Shown one piece after another: positions 1 through 7,165 of a stretch of DNA of 7,165 nucleotides; positions within the stretch are counted from its first letter, which is position 1, and each line of letters starts with the position of its first letter. The notes below the pieces were generated by a model. It saw nothing but the letters and a program-made list of their open reading frames with translations. It was not told where the DNA came from and searched no databases. Made by a program: the position numbers and the translations under genes. Source of the DNA: Phycisphaerales bacterium (GTDB lineage: Bacteria > Planctomycetota > Phycisphaerae > Phycisphaerales > UBA1924); the NCBI GenBank assembly GCA_029260335.1, contig JAJDDL010000032.1, positions 1-7,165 of the forward strand. Reading direction: 5' to 3'.

Positions 1-160
1 GCCGATCGTTGGGCACGATATTGACCGAACGATCGCCCCGCCGCTCGTTCTCACGCTCAACGTAGAGCTGATCGATCGCCTCGGCGAGTTCGCTCGCCTG
101 GCCCTTGCCGACATAGATCATGTCGGTGGTGACATCGCCCCGGTCGGTAACCTCATCGCT
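1..160 (-). repeat. Secretin N-like unit R30, cut by the left edge
   Basis: The first strand and helix (TTDMIYVGKGQASELAEAID), a charged turn (VERENERRGDR) and the start of the second strand (SVNIVPND) of another unit are present. Its anchor would fall beyond position 1. The array therefore continues outside the window. Confidence 0.75.
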
Positions 161-3100
161 TGTGAGCGTGGCGACCAGCTCTTTGACGACCTCGAGATTC
201 TCATCGCTCGCTGCGATGATGAGCGAGTTCGTCGATGTGGAAGGCTCGATGCTGAACGCGTCCGACGGGCTCTGGGGCACACCCGAGCGACGGACCGCGT
301 TGATCCGCTCTTGCATCAGGTTCTCGATGATCGACGCGAGCTGGCGCACATCGGTGCCGGGCACGTGGAGCACGTGGACGCCGACGGACATGTCCGACTC
401 TGCACTATCGAGCGTGGTGAGCAAAGATTCAAGGACCTCGACGCTGCGCGGGCTGGTCGACACAATGAGCGAGTTGGTGCGCGTATCCGAGGAAACGATC
501 AGGCGATCTTCGGGACGGATCGTCCCAGCGGTCTCGCGTTCGCGGAAGATGCCGCGCAGAGTCTGGGCGACGCGGTCAGCCGCGGCGTGCTCCATGGGAT
601 AGACCCGGACCTCGTTGTCGGCGCCCGCCGCCTCGACATCGAGCATCGAGACGAGTTCTTGCACGACGAGCAGGTTGCTCGTGGATCCAACGACGATGAG
701 CGAGCCGAGCTGCTCCTCGGCGTTGATCACAAGGCCAGTCATCGGCGCGAAGAGATCGGCTTCGACTCCTGCCGGGTCGCCGCCTTCGCGCACGACGCGC
801 AGGCGGGCAATCTGCTGCTGAATACCAAGGGCTTCGGGTGCTGTCTGAAGGCCTCGGACGAGGACTTCATTGAGCGTCCGCGCCAGCCGCACCGGATCGG
901 CATGCTCGAGCGGGATGATCAACGGTTCGACCCAGCTCGCGATCTCGTCGGAATCGAGCTGTCCGATGAGCGTTTCGACAAACGCGACCGCTTCCTCGCG
1001 CCCGGCGACGATCAGGGCGTTCGTGCGATCGTCGACGGTCACCGAGATCTCGCCGGCAAGGGCCTGGCCCGTGACGGTGGGGGGCAGGCCTTGGCGCTGG
1101 GTGCCGGGCAAGCGCCGCAAGGCCTCACCCTGGCGAAAGAGCTGCTCGACGATTGCGCGGACGCGCGACGCCGAGGCGTTGTCCATGGGGAAGATGCGCA
1201 CGACGACCGCATCGCCGATCGGCAGCGTGTCGAGCATCTCGACAACGTCGATGAGCGCACGCACATTCGCTTCGCTGGAAGAAATCGCGACCGAGTTTGT
1301 CTGGGAATCGGGCGTGAGCTTGATCGGGAGCGAGAGATCGATCTCAATCTCACCCTTGTTCCAATCGGGGTGAGCAATGGCCAGTCGCCGGATGTGCTCG
1401 GCCAGCGCGGCCGCCGGCGCGGTGCCGCCTTGGGCTTGGGTCGAGAGCAACGCCTGCAACGTGCTCACGACGGCGTTGGCGTCGGCCAATCGCAGCGGGA
1501 CGACCTCGACATACTGCGTGCTCTCGCTCTCGGGGGGCTCGGCGTCCAGTGCACGCACCAGCGCGGTAACCGTCTGCGCATCGGCAGGGCTGGCCACGAT
1601 CGCGAGGCTCGAACGCGTGCGCATCGGCACGATCGTGATCGGCTCGGACACGATCCCCGGACGATCCCGCGGCGGCGGACGCGTCACGCCCAACTGATTC
1701 AGCATCTGCTGCACCTGCTGGGGCGTGTTGTTCTCGACATCGATAATGAGCACGCTCTGGCCCAACGAACCAGTGCCCGCGGCACCATCGAAACCCGCGT
1801 CGAGATCCTCGACCAAACCCTCGATCTCGGTGAAGATGCGCTCGGAACTGGCGATCACCAACGCGTTGGACTGACGCTCGACCTCCACGGTCAACTGCTC
1901 GCCCGCCTGCTGCGCAACGGGGCGGAAGGTGCGAAGGATCGTGTCGCGCAGGCGTGCGGCGGGCATGCTCGAAACGCGGAGCACCCGCGAACTCAGCCGG
2001 CTCGTGTCAACATGGCCTTGTAACGTCTGCACGAGGCTTGCGATCTGTTCAAACGGCTCGTCCTCGGCGCGGACGATGATGGTGTTGGACGCGTCGTCGC
2101 CAAAGATGAGCACGCCGCGATTGGAACCCTGGCGCGGCATGAGATTGCTGAACGCCTCGCGGACCGCGTTGGCGAGCTCACTTGCCCGACCGCTCTGGAG
2201 CGGGATCACGCGTGGCGGCGGAAGACGCAGGATGTCGGGGATGTCGAGTTGCTCAACGATCGCGCGAATTCTCGCGAGATCGTCGCGATCGGCGAACACA
2301 ATCAGCGAGTTGGTCTGCGCCTCGGCGGAAACCGTCGGTGTCTGCTCATCGCCCGAGACTATGACATTCGGCAGCGGGGCTGGCTGCTCACGCTCGCCTT
2401 CGGCATTGCCATTGTTCCGGGGCCGATTTGCACGCTCGGCCTCGATCTGGCGACGCACCTGGGATCCAAACCCGTCATTGAGCGCCTTGGCGACACTCGC
2501 GGCATCGGCATGGGCGAGCGGGATGACTTCAATCTGACGCGAGGTGTCGTACGCCTCGGTGTCGAGCTTCTCAAGAAGCGCCCGGATGCCCACCCATGCG
2601 CCCTCGGACGCGCTGATGATGAGTGAGTTGGTTGCGGTGTCGGTGACAATGGTCACACTTCGAGCCTCGGCACCGGTCGATTCGGGCGCGAACGAGCCGT
2701 AGAAAATCTCGAGCGCGCGACGCACTGTTTCGGGCTCTGCAAACCGGAGCTTGACGAACTCGGTCGTGCGATCGACATCGCTCGGCGTATCCAGTTCGGC
2801 GATGATCTTCTCGATGTCGGCCAACTGCTCGGGCGTTGCGCTCACAATGATGACATTCTCATCGATGAGAAAATCCAGCGTGGGAGCGACCTCATTGGGG
2901 CCCACCGCACGATTGCGGAGCATCTGGAGAAGCGGGAAGTAGACCTGGCTCGCGCGGGCGTGCTCGATCTTGATCCGCCGGAAGTCCTGCATGATCTTGG
3001 GCGGCGCGGTGTCGAGCGCTTCGATCTGTGACCGGACGAGTTCGATCGTTTCCCTTGAACCAGTCAGGAGCAGAGAGTTCGAACGATCCACGGCCGTAAT

Positions 3101-6100
3101 CTGGATCTTGAGATTCTCGGGCAGGCTCGTCTCAAGCGTTCGAGCGATATCCGCCGCCCGGGCCTTTTCTAAAGGGATGGTCACGAACGTGATGTCGTCG
3201 GTGCTCGGCGGGCTATCGAGCAGCGCGATGAGCGCTTCGATTTGTTCGCCCATGGCATTGGGTGCAGAGACGATGATTGTGCCCGTGGCGTCCTGGGGCG
3301 TGACGATGACGCGTTCATCCGGGCGCCTGTTCGGAAACGTCTGGGTGATCGCACGGGCGACCTCGGCCACCTCGGCGTTCTTGATCGTGTAGACCTCGAT
3401 GAGCCGGTCATCCCCCATCTCCGGTTGGTCGATCTGGTGAATAAGGCTCAGGACAGTGTCGATGCTCTCTTGGGGGCCGGAGACTATGAGGAGGTTGCCA
3501 TCCTCGGATCCGGTGATGGCGACCTCGTCGTCGGGGCGTCCCTCAGCGCGGGCGCGCTGGCGGAAGAAGTTCTCCAGACTTCGCGCGGCTCGATCGGCCT
3601 GCGCGAACTCCAAAGGGATGGACTCGATGACATGACCCTCGCTCGTCGCGGCGAGATCCATGGCTGTGATGTGCTCGATCGCAAGCTCCACGCGCGGCCG
3701 AGGGCCCATGACAAAGAGCAGCCGCTGCTGGCGGTCGATCTCGATGTTGACGCCGTCGGGATCGGGGCCCATCCACGAACGCCAGCCTGGGCTCTGGAGT
3801 GTTTCCTCGACCAAGTTCGCGACCGCTCGCAGGTCTGCGCGCTCGACGGGCACGCCGCGCACGATGCGCTGGGTCTCGGCCGATGCGCCGACGTCCAGAG
3901 AGCGGACGATCCGCTCGAAGGTATTCAAACGTTCGCCGTTGCCGATGAGCACGACCGAGTTCGTCCGCTCGTTCACCTGGGTGATCAGGGTGTCTTCTTC
4001 TTGCTGGTTCCCCCAGTTCATGAAGAAACGCCCGCCTCCGCCGTTGCGCAGCTCCCAGGAGAGTTGGTTCACGGTGTCCTGGATATCGGTAACTCGCGCG
4101 TTCTCGAGCTTGATGATGCGGATATCCAGGGTCTTGGAAGGCGCGGCTTCGTCGAACGTGGGAATGAGCTTCTCGATCTGCGCGAAATCCTCGTCGCTCG
4201 CCGAAATCACGAGCGTGCCGCTCTTTCGATCGCCGATGATGGCCACCGGTGCCGCCGGGCGCCTGCCCGAACGCTGGGAGAGCTGGGCACGCTGCTGGAA
4301 GAAGCGTTGCAGACTCTGCGCAACGACCGCCGCGTCCGCTTCTGCGAGCTTGATGGTCCGGATCGGCTTCTGCGCGTTGACCGGGCTCTGGTCGATGAGC
4401 CCGACGAATGAATCGATGAGCGCGAACGTCGACGCCGGCGCAGAGACGATGATCGCCGTGCCGCCCGGATCTGCGGTGACCGCAACCGAGGCCGGGTCGA
4501 TGGTGGCGTTGACTACTCCATCCTGGCCCTCGAACGTAAGGTCGAGATCGCGCACACGCTTGGCCTGTTTGCCCACGGGGTTCGGGCTGACCAGATCGGT
4601 CACGGCACTGGCCGCCGAGCGTGCGTCGATATTGGTGAGCGGATATACCTTGACACTCAGCTTGGTTGCCTGATCAGATCGTGCGACCGAGGCGATGAGC
4701 TTGCCGACAACTTTAAAGTCGGTGTCGTTGGCCCACACGACTACTGCGCTTCCGGTGGGATCGGGCGTGATGGCGACGGCACCTGTGAACCCGCCGGGAT
4801 TGTCGGTGCTGGACCTGCCCACCTGGCGGATCGTCTCACGAATGAGCGCGGTCACCTCACGCGGATCGATGATCTCAGGGAGGTTGACCACGCGCACCGT
4901 CGTCGGCGCGAGCGGAAACTGATCCTGGAGCTGCTCGACGAGCTCGGCGATGCGATCGGCCATGCGCGAGGAACCGAGGACAACCAGTGAGTTGGTCGCC
5001 GGGTCCACGGCGATCGTCACCCCGGGCGGAGCGCCCGAACCATCCGGTTGATCATCGGGGTCGTCATCGTCCGACGATTCGGCATCGTCGGTAGCCTGCT
5101 CATCCTCGCTCACAGTCATCACGCCCACGGCACTACCCAACATCATCGTGCGGATCGCATCGAGCGTGCTCTGGTGGCTGGGCGCAATCCATTCCAGGGC
5201 GCGGATATCCAACCGATTGGAGCGTGAGCCCTCGGTGCCGGAATCTCGGAGCAGATCCTCGACGCTGATAACCTCGACCTTCACGCTCGAAGACTGCTCA
5301 AGCAGTTGCTTGAGCGTTGTCGCCATCACGCTCGCGTCGACCCGCGCAGGATCGACCCGGATCATCCGCATCTCGCGGCTGGTCGCCATCGTCGCGCGGT
5401 CAATCTGCTCTACCAGACTCTCAATACGCAAGAGCTGCTCGGAAGAGCCTCGGACAATCAGCGTGTTCGAAGAGGTATCGACGCGGATGATCGGCGGCTG
5501 CTGGCCCGCGTCGTCCTCGGCGAGCACGGCCTCGAGATTCTCTGCGAGTTCCGTCGCGTCGGCATTGGTCGGCGTGATCACCCGGACGATGCGCGAAGAG
5601 CCGGGCGCGGCACTGCGGTCAATATCCAACTCACGCACGACGTCTTCTGCGAGCTGCAACGCGGCGATCGGTGCGCTGACGATGATGGCGTTGAGCCGCG
5701 TCTCGGGGATGACCCGCACGGGCTGATCGACATCGGTCGAGCCTTGCCTGCGGAGATAGTCCCACACTTGCCACTCGGGGATCAGATCGAGCGTGCTCTG
5801 CTTGTCCAGGACTTGCTCGACAAGCGGCGCGATAGACTCTGCCCTTGCATGACTCAGGAAGATGGTCCGCACGCCCACACCCGAAGTGTCCGTCGCGGCG
5901 TCCATCTCTTCAATCAATGCCGCGGCTTGATCCAGCCGCTCACTGCTGGCGGCGATCACCACCGCGTTGGACTGCGTCTCGGGCGTCACCACCGGCGGCT
6001 TCTCGCCTGGCTGCAGGTCTGCGGCCAACGCCGCCGTGAGAGCTTGGGCAACCGACGCGGCGTCTCCGCGGCTGAGCCGGAACACACGCAGATCAGTCGA

Positions 6101-7165
6101 ACCTGCTGCGGCGGGCGTGTCGAGCGTGTTGATGAGATCTTGCGCGAGCGGCAGCAACGCCGAGGGCACGCTGATGACCAGGCGATTGCCCTGCGCCTCG
6201 GCGTTCACGCGCGGCGCGGGCACACCAAAGCCCGCCCGCTCTGCTTGCCGCAATACTTCCGGCCAGCGCGAGCGATCGCCGAGCATGGTCTGGACAGTGC
6301 CGGCCACGGCCCGCGCGTCGGCATGCGCGAGATCAAACAACTGCAGATCCAGCGCGGGCATCGCAATCGCGCGATCGTCGAACTCGGTAAGCTGGCGAAC
6401 CGCCTCGGCGACCTGCTCCGCCGAGCCTATCGCGACGATGCTGCCCGTCCGACTCTCATGCACGAGCTCTAATGCCCGGCGCTCGCTCGGGAGCTTGGCC
6501 GCGACGATGCGCGACACGGTCGCAATCAACGCATCGGGCTCGCCCCGGGTCGGCGTGAAAGTCAGCACGCTGCGATCGGCGTCGCCTCCTGGCTGATCGA
6601 TGCGCGAGATGATCTCCTTGGCGAGTTCGAGAGAAGCGGTCGGGCCCGAGACGATCAACGCGTTCGTGCGTTCGTCGGCCTCGACTCGGACCGTTGCCCG
6701 CTGCGGGATTTGGCCCCGAAAATAGCGAATCTGAGCCGCGAGAATTCGTGGATCGCTCGCGAGCTGATCGCCCAGCAAACGCTCGACGGTCTTGGCGATC
6801 ACGCTTGCCTCGGCGTGCTCGAGTTGGAATGTTTCGACGCCGGGCGCCTCGTCATCGCTCGGCCGCCGATCGAGCGGCTCGATCAGCTCTTCGAGCTTCT
6901 TAAGATCGCCCTGCGCACCCGTGAGAACGAGCGCATTGGAGCCCGCCGCGGGGATAATCGAGAGATTCTCGCCGCCGCTTGGCCATTCGATCGTGGGCTT
7001 GGCCTGCTGCAGTGTTTGGGAGACATCGGTCGCGCTGGCGTAGGTCAATGGCACAACGCGGATGATCGAACGACCGATCTCCGCGGCTTTCACGTCAAGA
7101 GCCTGGATCAGTTGTTGAGCGACCTGCTGGATGGGCTCGGGAGCCGCGATGATGAGCGTGTTCGA
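1..7165 (-). CDS. Giant secretin N-domain repeat protein, internal fragment (both ends outside the window)
   Basis: One uninterrupted reading frame fills the window, with codons ending at every position equal to 1 modulo 3, read from 7165 down to 2. It gives 2,388 residues with no stop, and the frame was checked at 28 repeated motifs. No start codon, ribosome binding site or signal peptide can be assigned because the N terminus lies beyond 7165; in-frame ATG codons are internal methionines. The protein consists of about 30 tandem domains of 68 to 106 residues. Each shows a 'VIPL.HADA..VA' strand-helix, a second strand, and a 'TNSLIV.A' strand followed by a helix ending in 'LD'. This is the pattern of Secretin_N (PF03958), the KH-like ring domain of type II/III secretion and type IV pilus secretins. 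I see no catalytic motif, transmembrane segment, or cysteine. The likely role is structural, in the cell envelope: either a secretin with a hugely extended periplasmic part or a non-pore scaffold or fibre. The family assignment is strong; the cellular function is inferred. Confidence 0.93.
740..862 (-). other. Large insert in unit R27
   Basis: About 40 residues between the first helix (LARTLNEVL) and the strand TGLVINAEE. It includes LQTAPEALGIQQQIARLRVV, a likely helix, and then REGGDPAGVEADLFAPM. The unit's anchor has Gly in place of Asn (LGSLIV). Confidence 0.55.
1331..1444 (-). other. Large helical insert in unit R25
   Basis: About 38 residues between the first helix (VVSTLQALL) and the strand LPIKLTPDS. 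It includes TAPAAALAEHIRRLAIAHPD and then WNKGEIEIDLS. The Ala-rich part should form a helix. The start resembles that of the insert in R27 (TAPEAL), which hints at a common origin. Confidence 0.55.
1544..2560 (-). repeat. Secretin N-like units R21-R24
   Basis: Anchors are at 2297-2314 (TNSLIV), 2072-2089 (SNTIIV), 1853-1870 (SNALVI) and 1598-1615 (RSSLAI). R21 opens with one of the most consensus-like starts in the protein (IEVIPLAHADAASVAKAL) but is long because of a charged linker. R22 (RVIPLQSGRASELANAV) and R23 (RVLRVSSMPAARLRDTI) are ordinary. Before R24 lies a Gly/Ala-rich stretch (DAGFDGAAGTGSLGQ, about 1758-1802) that looks like a hinge. R24 itself has an atypical first strand and helix, SVLIIDVENNTPQQVQQML, and an anchor with Ser instead of Asn. 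Confidence 0.82.
2375..2461 (-). other. Charged low-complexity linker in unit R21
   Basis: 29 residues between the first helix and second strand, including RRQIEAERANRPRNNGNAE and ending REQPAP. It is rich in Arg, Glu and Asn with no hydrophobic core, so probably disordered. It occupies the same loop as the acidic linker of R10 but is of mixed charge. Confidence 0.7.
2561..3655 (-). repeat. Compact secretin N-like units R16-R20
   Basis: Anchors are at 3482-3499 (GNLLIV), 3269-3286 (TGTIIV), 3065-3082 (SNSLLL), 2843-2860 (ENVIIV) and 2615-2632 (TNSLII). Anchor-to-anchor distances from R15 to R20 are 76, 71, 68, 74 and 76 residues, the tightest run in the protein. R17 and R18 approximate the bare beta-alpha-beta-beta-alpha core without loops: R18 reads ITFVTIPLEKARAADIARTL, then LKIQITAVDRSNSLLLTGS, then IELVRSQIEALD. 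These units are the best templates for a family profile. R19 has a partly aromatic first helix (RASQVYFPLLQML). Confidence 0.87.
3656..4924 (-). repeat. Secretin N-like units R11-R15
   Basis: Anchors are at 4739-4756 (TGSAVV), 4448-4465 (GGTAII), 4205-4222 (SGTLVI), 3947-3964 (TNSVVL) and 3710-3727 (QRLLFV). Three consecutive units (R11-R13) have Gly instead of Asn at the second anchor position, and R15 has Arg, so this stretch departs most from the consensus. First strands and helices remain clear, for example VKVYPLTNIDARSAASAV in R12 and IRTIKLAEADAAVVAQSL in R13. R12 is long (97-residue pitch), with an inserted segment around VRDLDLTFEGQDGVVNATID. R15 contains SPGWRSWMGPDPDG in its loop. 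Confidence 0.8.
3989..4060 (-). other. Gly/Phe/Trp-rich loop in unit R14
   Basis: 24 residues between the first helix (VTDIQDTVNQL) and the strand before TNSVVL, including RNGGGGRFFMNWGNQQEED. Four consecutive glycines are followed by aromatics and then by polar and acidic residues. In true secretins, loops of N domains can line the channel lumen or hold partner proteins; any such role here is inference. Confidence 0.6.
4925..5398 (-). repeat. Units R9 (degenerate) and R10
   Basis: The distance between the R8 anchor (5453) and the R10 anchor (4979-4996, TNSLVV) is 158 residues, room for two units, but only one good anchor is present. R9 begins with a clear first strand and helix (MRMIRVDPARVDASVMATT) and a strand VKVEVISVEDLL, but lacks a convincing anchor hairpin and last helix. 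SNRLDI at 5204-5221 could be a decayed anchor. I prefer to read it as the first strand of R10 (LDIRALEWIAPSHQSTLDAI), because it matches LDIRIIKLENARVTDIQD in R14. In that reading R9 is a half unit ending near 5222. R10 then holds an acidic linker before its second strand (VTIAVDPA). Confidence 0.7.
5021..5110 (-). other. Acidic low-complexity linker inside unit R10
   Basis: 30 residues beginning SEDEQATDDAESSDDDDPDD and ending GSGAPPG contain 13 Asp or Glu and essentially no hydrophobic residues. It lies where the R3/R5/R7 inserts lie, between the first helix and second strand of its unit. It is likely disordered and exposed, a possible flexible or calcium-binding loop; there is no defined calcium motif such as DxDxDG. 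Confidence 0.8.
5723..5806 (-). other. Tryptophan-rich insert in unit R7
   Basis: 28 residues, including LIPEWQVWDYLRRQG, lie between the first helix (IAPLVEQVL) and the strand PVRVIPE. Two Trp and one Tyr within seven residues stand out in a protein that is otherwise poor in aromatics. This is the third member of the R3/R5/R7 alternating insert series. Confidence 0.55.
6215..6277 (-). other. Helical aromatic insert in unit R5
   Basis: 21 residues, including SRWPEVLRQAERAGFG, occupy the same place as the R3 insert, between the first helix (VAGTVQTMLG) and the strand PRVNAEA. It carries a Trp-Pro start and a predicted short amphipathic helix. It corresponds in position, but not clearly in sequence, to the inserts in R3 and R7. 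Confidence 0.55.
6698..6775 (-). other. Helical aromatic insert in unit R3
   Basis: About 25 residues, including SDPRILAAQIRYFRG, sit between the first helix (AKTVERLLGDQ) and the strand leading to TNALIV. Nothing comparable is present in the flanking short units R2 and R4. The segment looks helical and amphipathic with a Tyr-Phe pair, so it may pack against a neighbouring domain or subunit. No known motif is recognised. Confidence 0.55.

Larger units (their letters stand above)
161..1543 (-). repeat. Secretin N-like units R25-R29
   Basis: Anchors are at 1283-1300 (TNSVAI), 1007-1024 (TNALIV), 692-709 (LGSLIV), 461-478 (TNSLIV) and 215-232 (TNSLII). R25, R26 and R27 are long (pitches 105, 92 and 105 residues) and R28 and R29 near the mean (77 and 82). 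First-strand motifs are well kept: VEVVPLRLADANAVVSTL in R25, VVRIFPMDNASASRVRAI in R26, EPLIIPLEHADPVRLARTL in R27 and VRVYPMEHAAADRVAQTL in R28. R29 has the variant VGVHVLHVPGTDVRQLASII. The R28 and R29 anchors are the most canonical in the array. Confidence 0.87.
5399..7165 (-). repeat. Secretin N-like units R1-R8, alternating short and long
   Basis: Eight units with anchors at 7148-7165 (SNTLII), 6923-6940 (SNALVL), 6650-6667 (TNALIV), 6431-6448 (TGSIVA), 6173-6190 (GNRLVI), 5954-5971 (SNAVVI), 5678-5695 (LNAIIV) and 5453-5470 (SNTLIV). R1 is cut by the right edge, so only its anchor strand and last helix are present. Successive anchor distances are 75, 91, 73, 86, 73, 92 and 75 residues. 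R3, R5 and R7 are therefore long and R2, R4, R6 and R8 short, a regular two-unit alternation. The extra residues lie between the first helix and the second strand. R4 is weak in its first half (it begins VLTFTPTRGEPDALIATV), but its pitch and last helix keep the register. Boundaries are placed just after the terminal 'LD' of each unit and are good to a few residues. Confidence 0.85.

Noticed and set aside
1039..1377. Short minus-strand open frames in other phases (for example 1039-1377, 4207-4485, 2359-2649)
   Set aside because: They overlap the giant frame on the same strand, are Arg/Ser-rich and carry no recognisable motif.
311..2023. Plus-strand open frame of 570 codons, with similar ones at 3242-4411 and 5306-6472
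   Set aside because: All three lie in the frame that is the exact codon-by-codon complement of the minus-strand gene. Stops there need rare sense codons TTA, CTA or TCA, which high G+C suppresses. The products are Arg/His/Asp-rich and low in structure, and the repeat pattern exists only in the minus-strand reading.
3660..4673. Plus-strand open frame of 337 codons rich in Ser, Arg and Ala, with smaller ones at 120-602, 870-1373, 1929-2537, 5148-5726 and 5967-6596
   Set aside because: Ser/Arg/Ala-rich out-of-frame products are typical of shadows in G+C-rich DNA. None shows a domain, and all lie fully inside the minus-strand gene.
5204..5221. SNRLDI as a full anchor of unit R9
   Set aside because: The following residues do not match the usual 'A..E.L..I' helix, while the segment aligns better with the first strand and helix of R14. 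It was kept only as an alternative.
215..7165. Recurring DNA string close to gatgatgagcgagttcg, which could look like an interspersed repeat, operator or CRISPR-like array
   Set aside because: Each copy lies in the same codon phase and encodes the TNSLII-type anchor. Spacing varies from about 200 to 320 bases, apart from one 474-base gap, and the DNA between copies is itself coding, so protein-level repetition explains it.
1..7165. Possible promoters, terminators or small RNAs inside the window
   Set aside because: There is no non-coding gap, and I saw no hairpin followed by a T-run or other convincing signal beyond what coding constraint produces.

Overview
The whole window lies inside one gene. 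On the minus strand a single reading frame runs from position 7165 down to position 1 with no stop codon and no frameshift, which gives at least 2,388 sense codons. Both ends of the gene are outside the window. There is no intergenic DNA, RNA gene, mobile element, CRISPR array, promoter or terminator. The long plus-strand open frames are antisense shadows of this gene.

The protein is a tandem array of about 30 divergent copies of one small domain. The copies carry the hallmark of the secretin N-domain family (Pfam Secretin_N, PF03958, 'bacterial type II/III secretion system short domain'), which forms the periplasmic N1/N2/N3 rings of outer-membrane secretins such as GspD, PilQ and PulD. Each copy has a first strand and helix of the type 'V.VIPL.HADA..VA..L...L', then a strand, then the anchor 'TNSLIV.AS.E.L..IE.LI..LD'. 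This fits the beta-alpha-beta-beta-alpha order of the family. I located 28 anchors, one unit without a clear anchor (R9), and one unit cut by the left edge (R30). The mean pitch from R1 to R29 is about 82 residues. Known secretins usually carry three or four N domains, so about 30 in a row is exceptional.

Layout in protein order (N to C = high to low coordinate): R1-R8 (7165-5399) alternate short and long units, the long ones carrying an aromatic insert. R9-R10 (5398-4925) hold a degenerate unit and a strongly acidic linker. R11-R15 (4924-3656) have varied loops, including Gly/Trp-rich ones. R16-R20 (3655-2561) are the most compact units. R21-R24 (2560-1544) include a charged 29-residue linker and a Gly-rich hinge. 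R25-R29 (1543-161) include three large helical inserts. R30 (160-1) is partial.

The window holds no taxonomic marker. High G+C and a giant secretin-short-domain repeat protein together suggest a planctomycete, possibly of the Phycisphaerae; this is an inference. The protein appears to contain no cysteine, no long hydrophobic segment and no catalytic motif, which suits an exported structural or scaffold protein. Whether it ends in a true secretin pore domain (PF00263) cannot be seen here.
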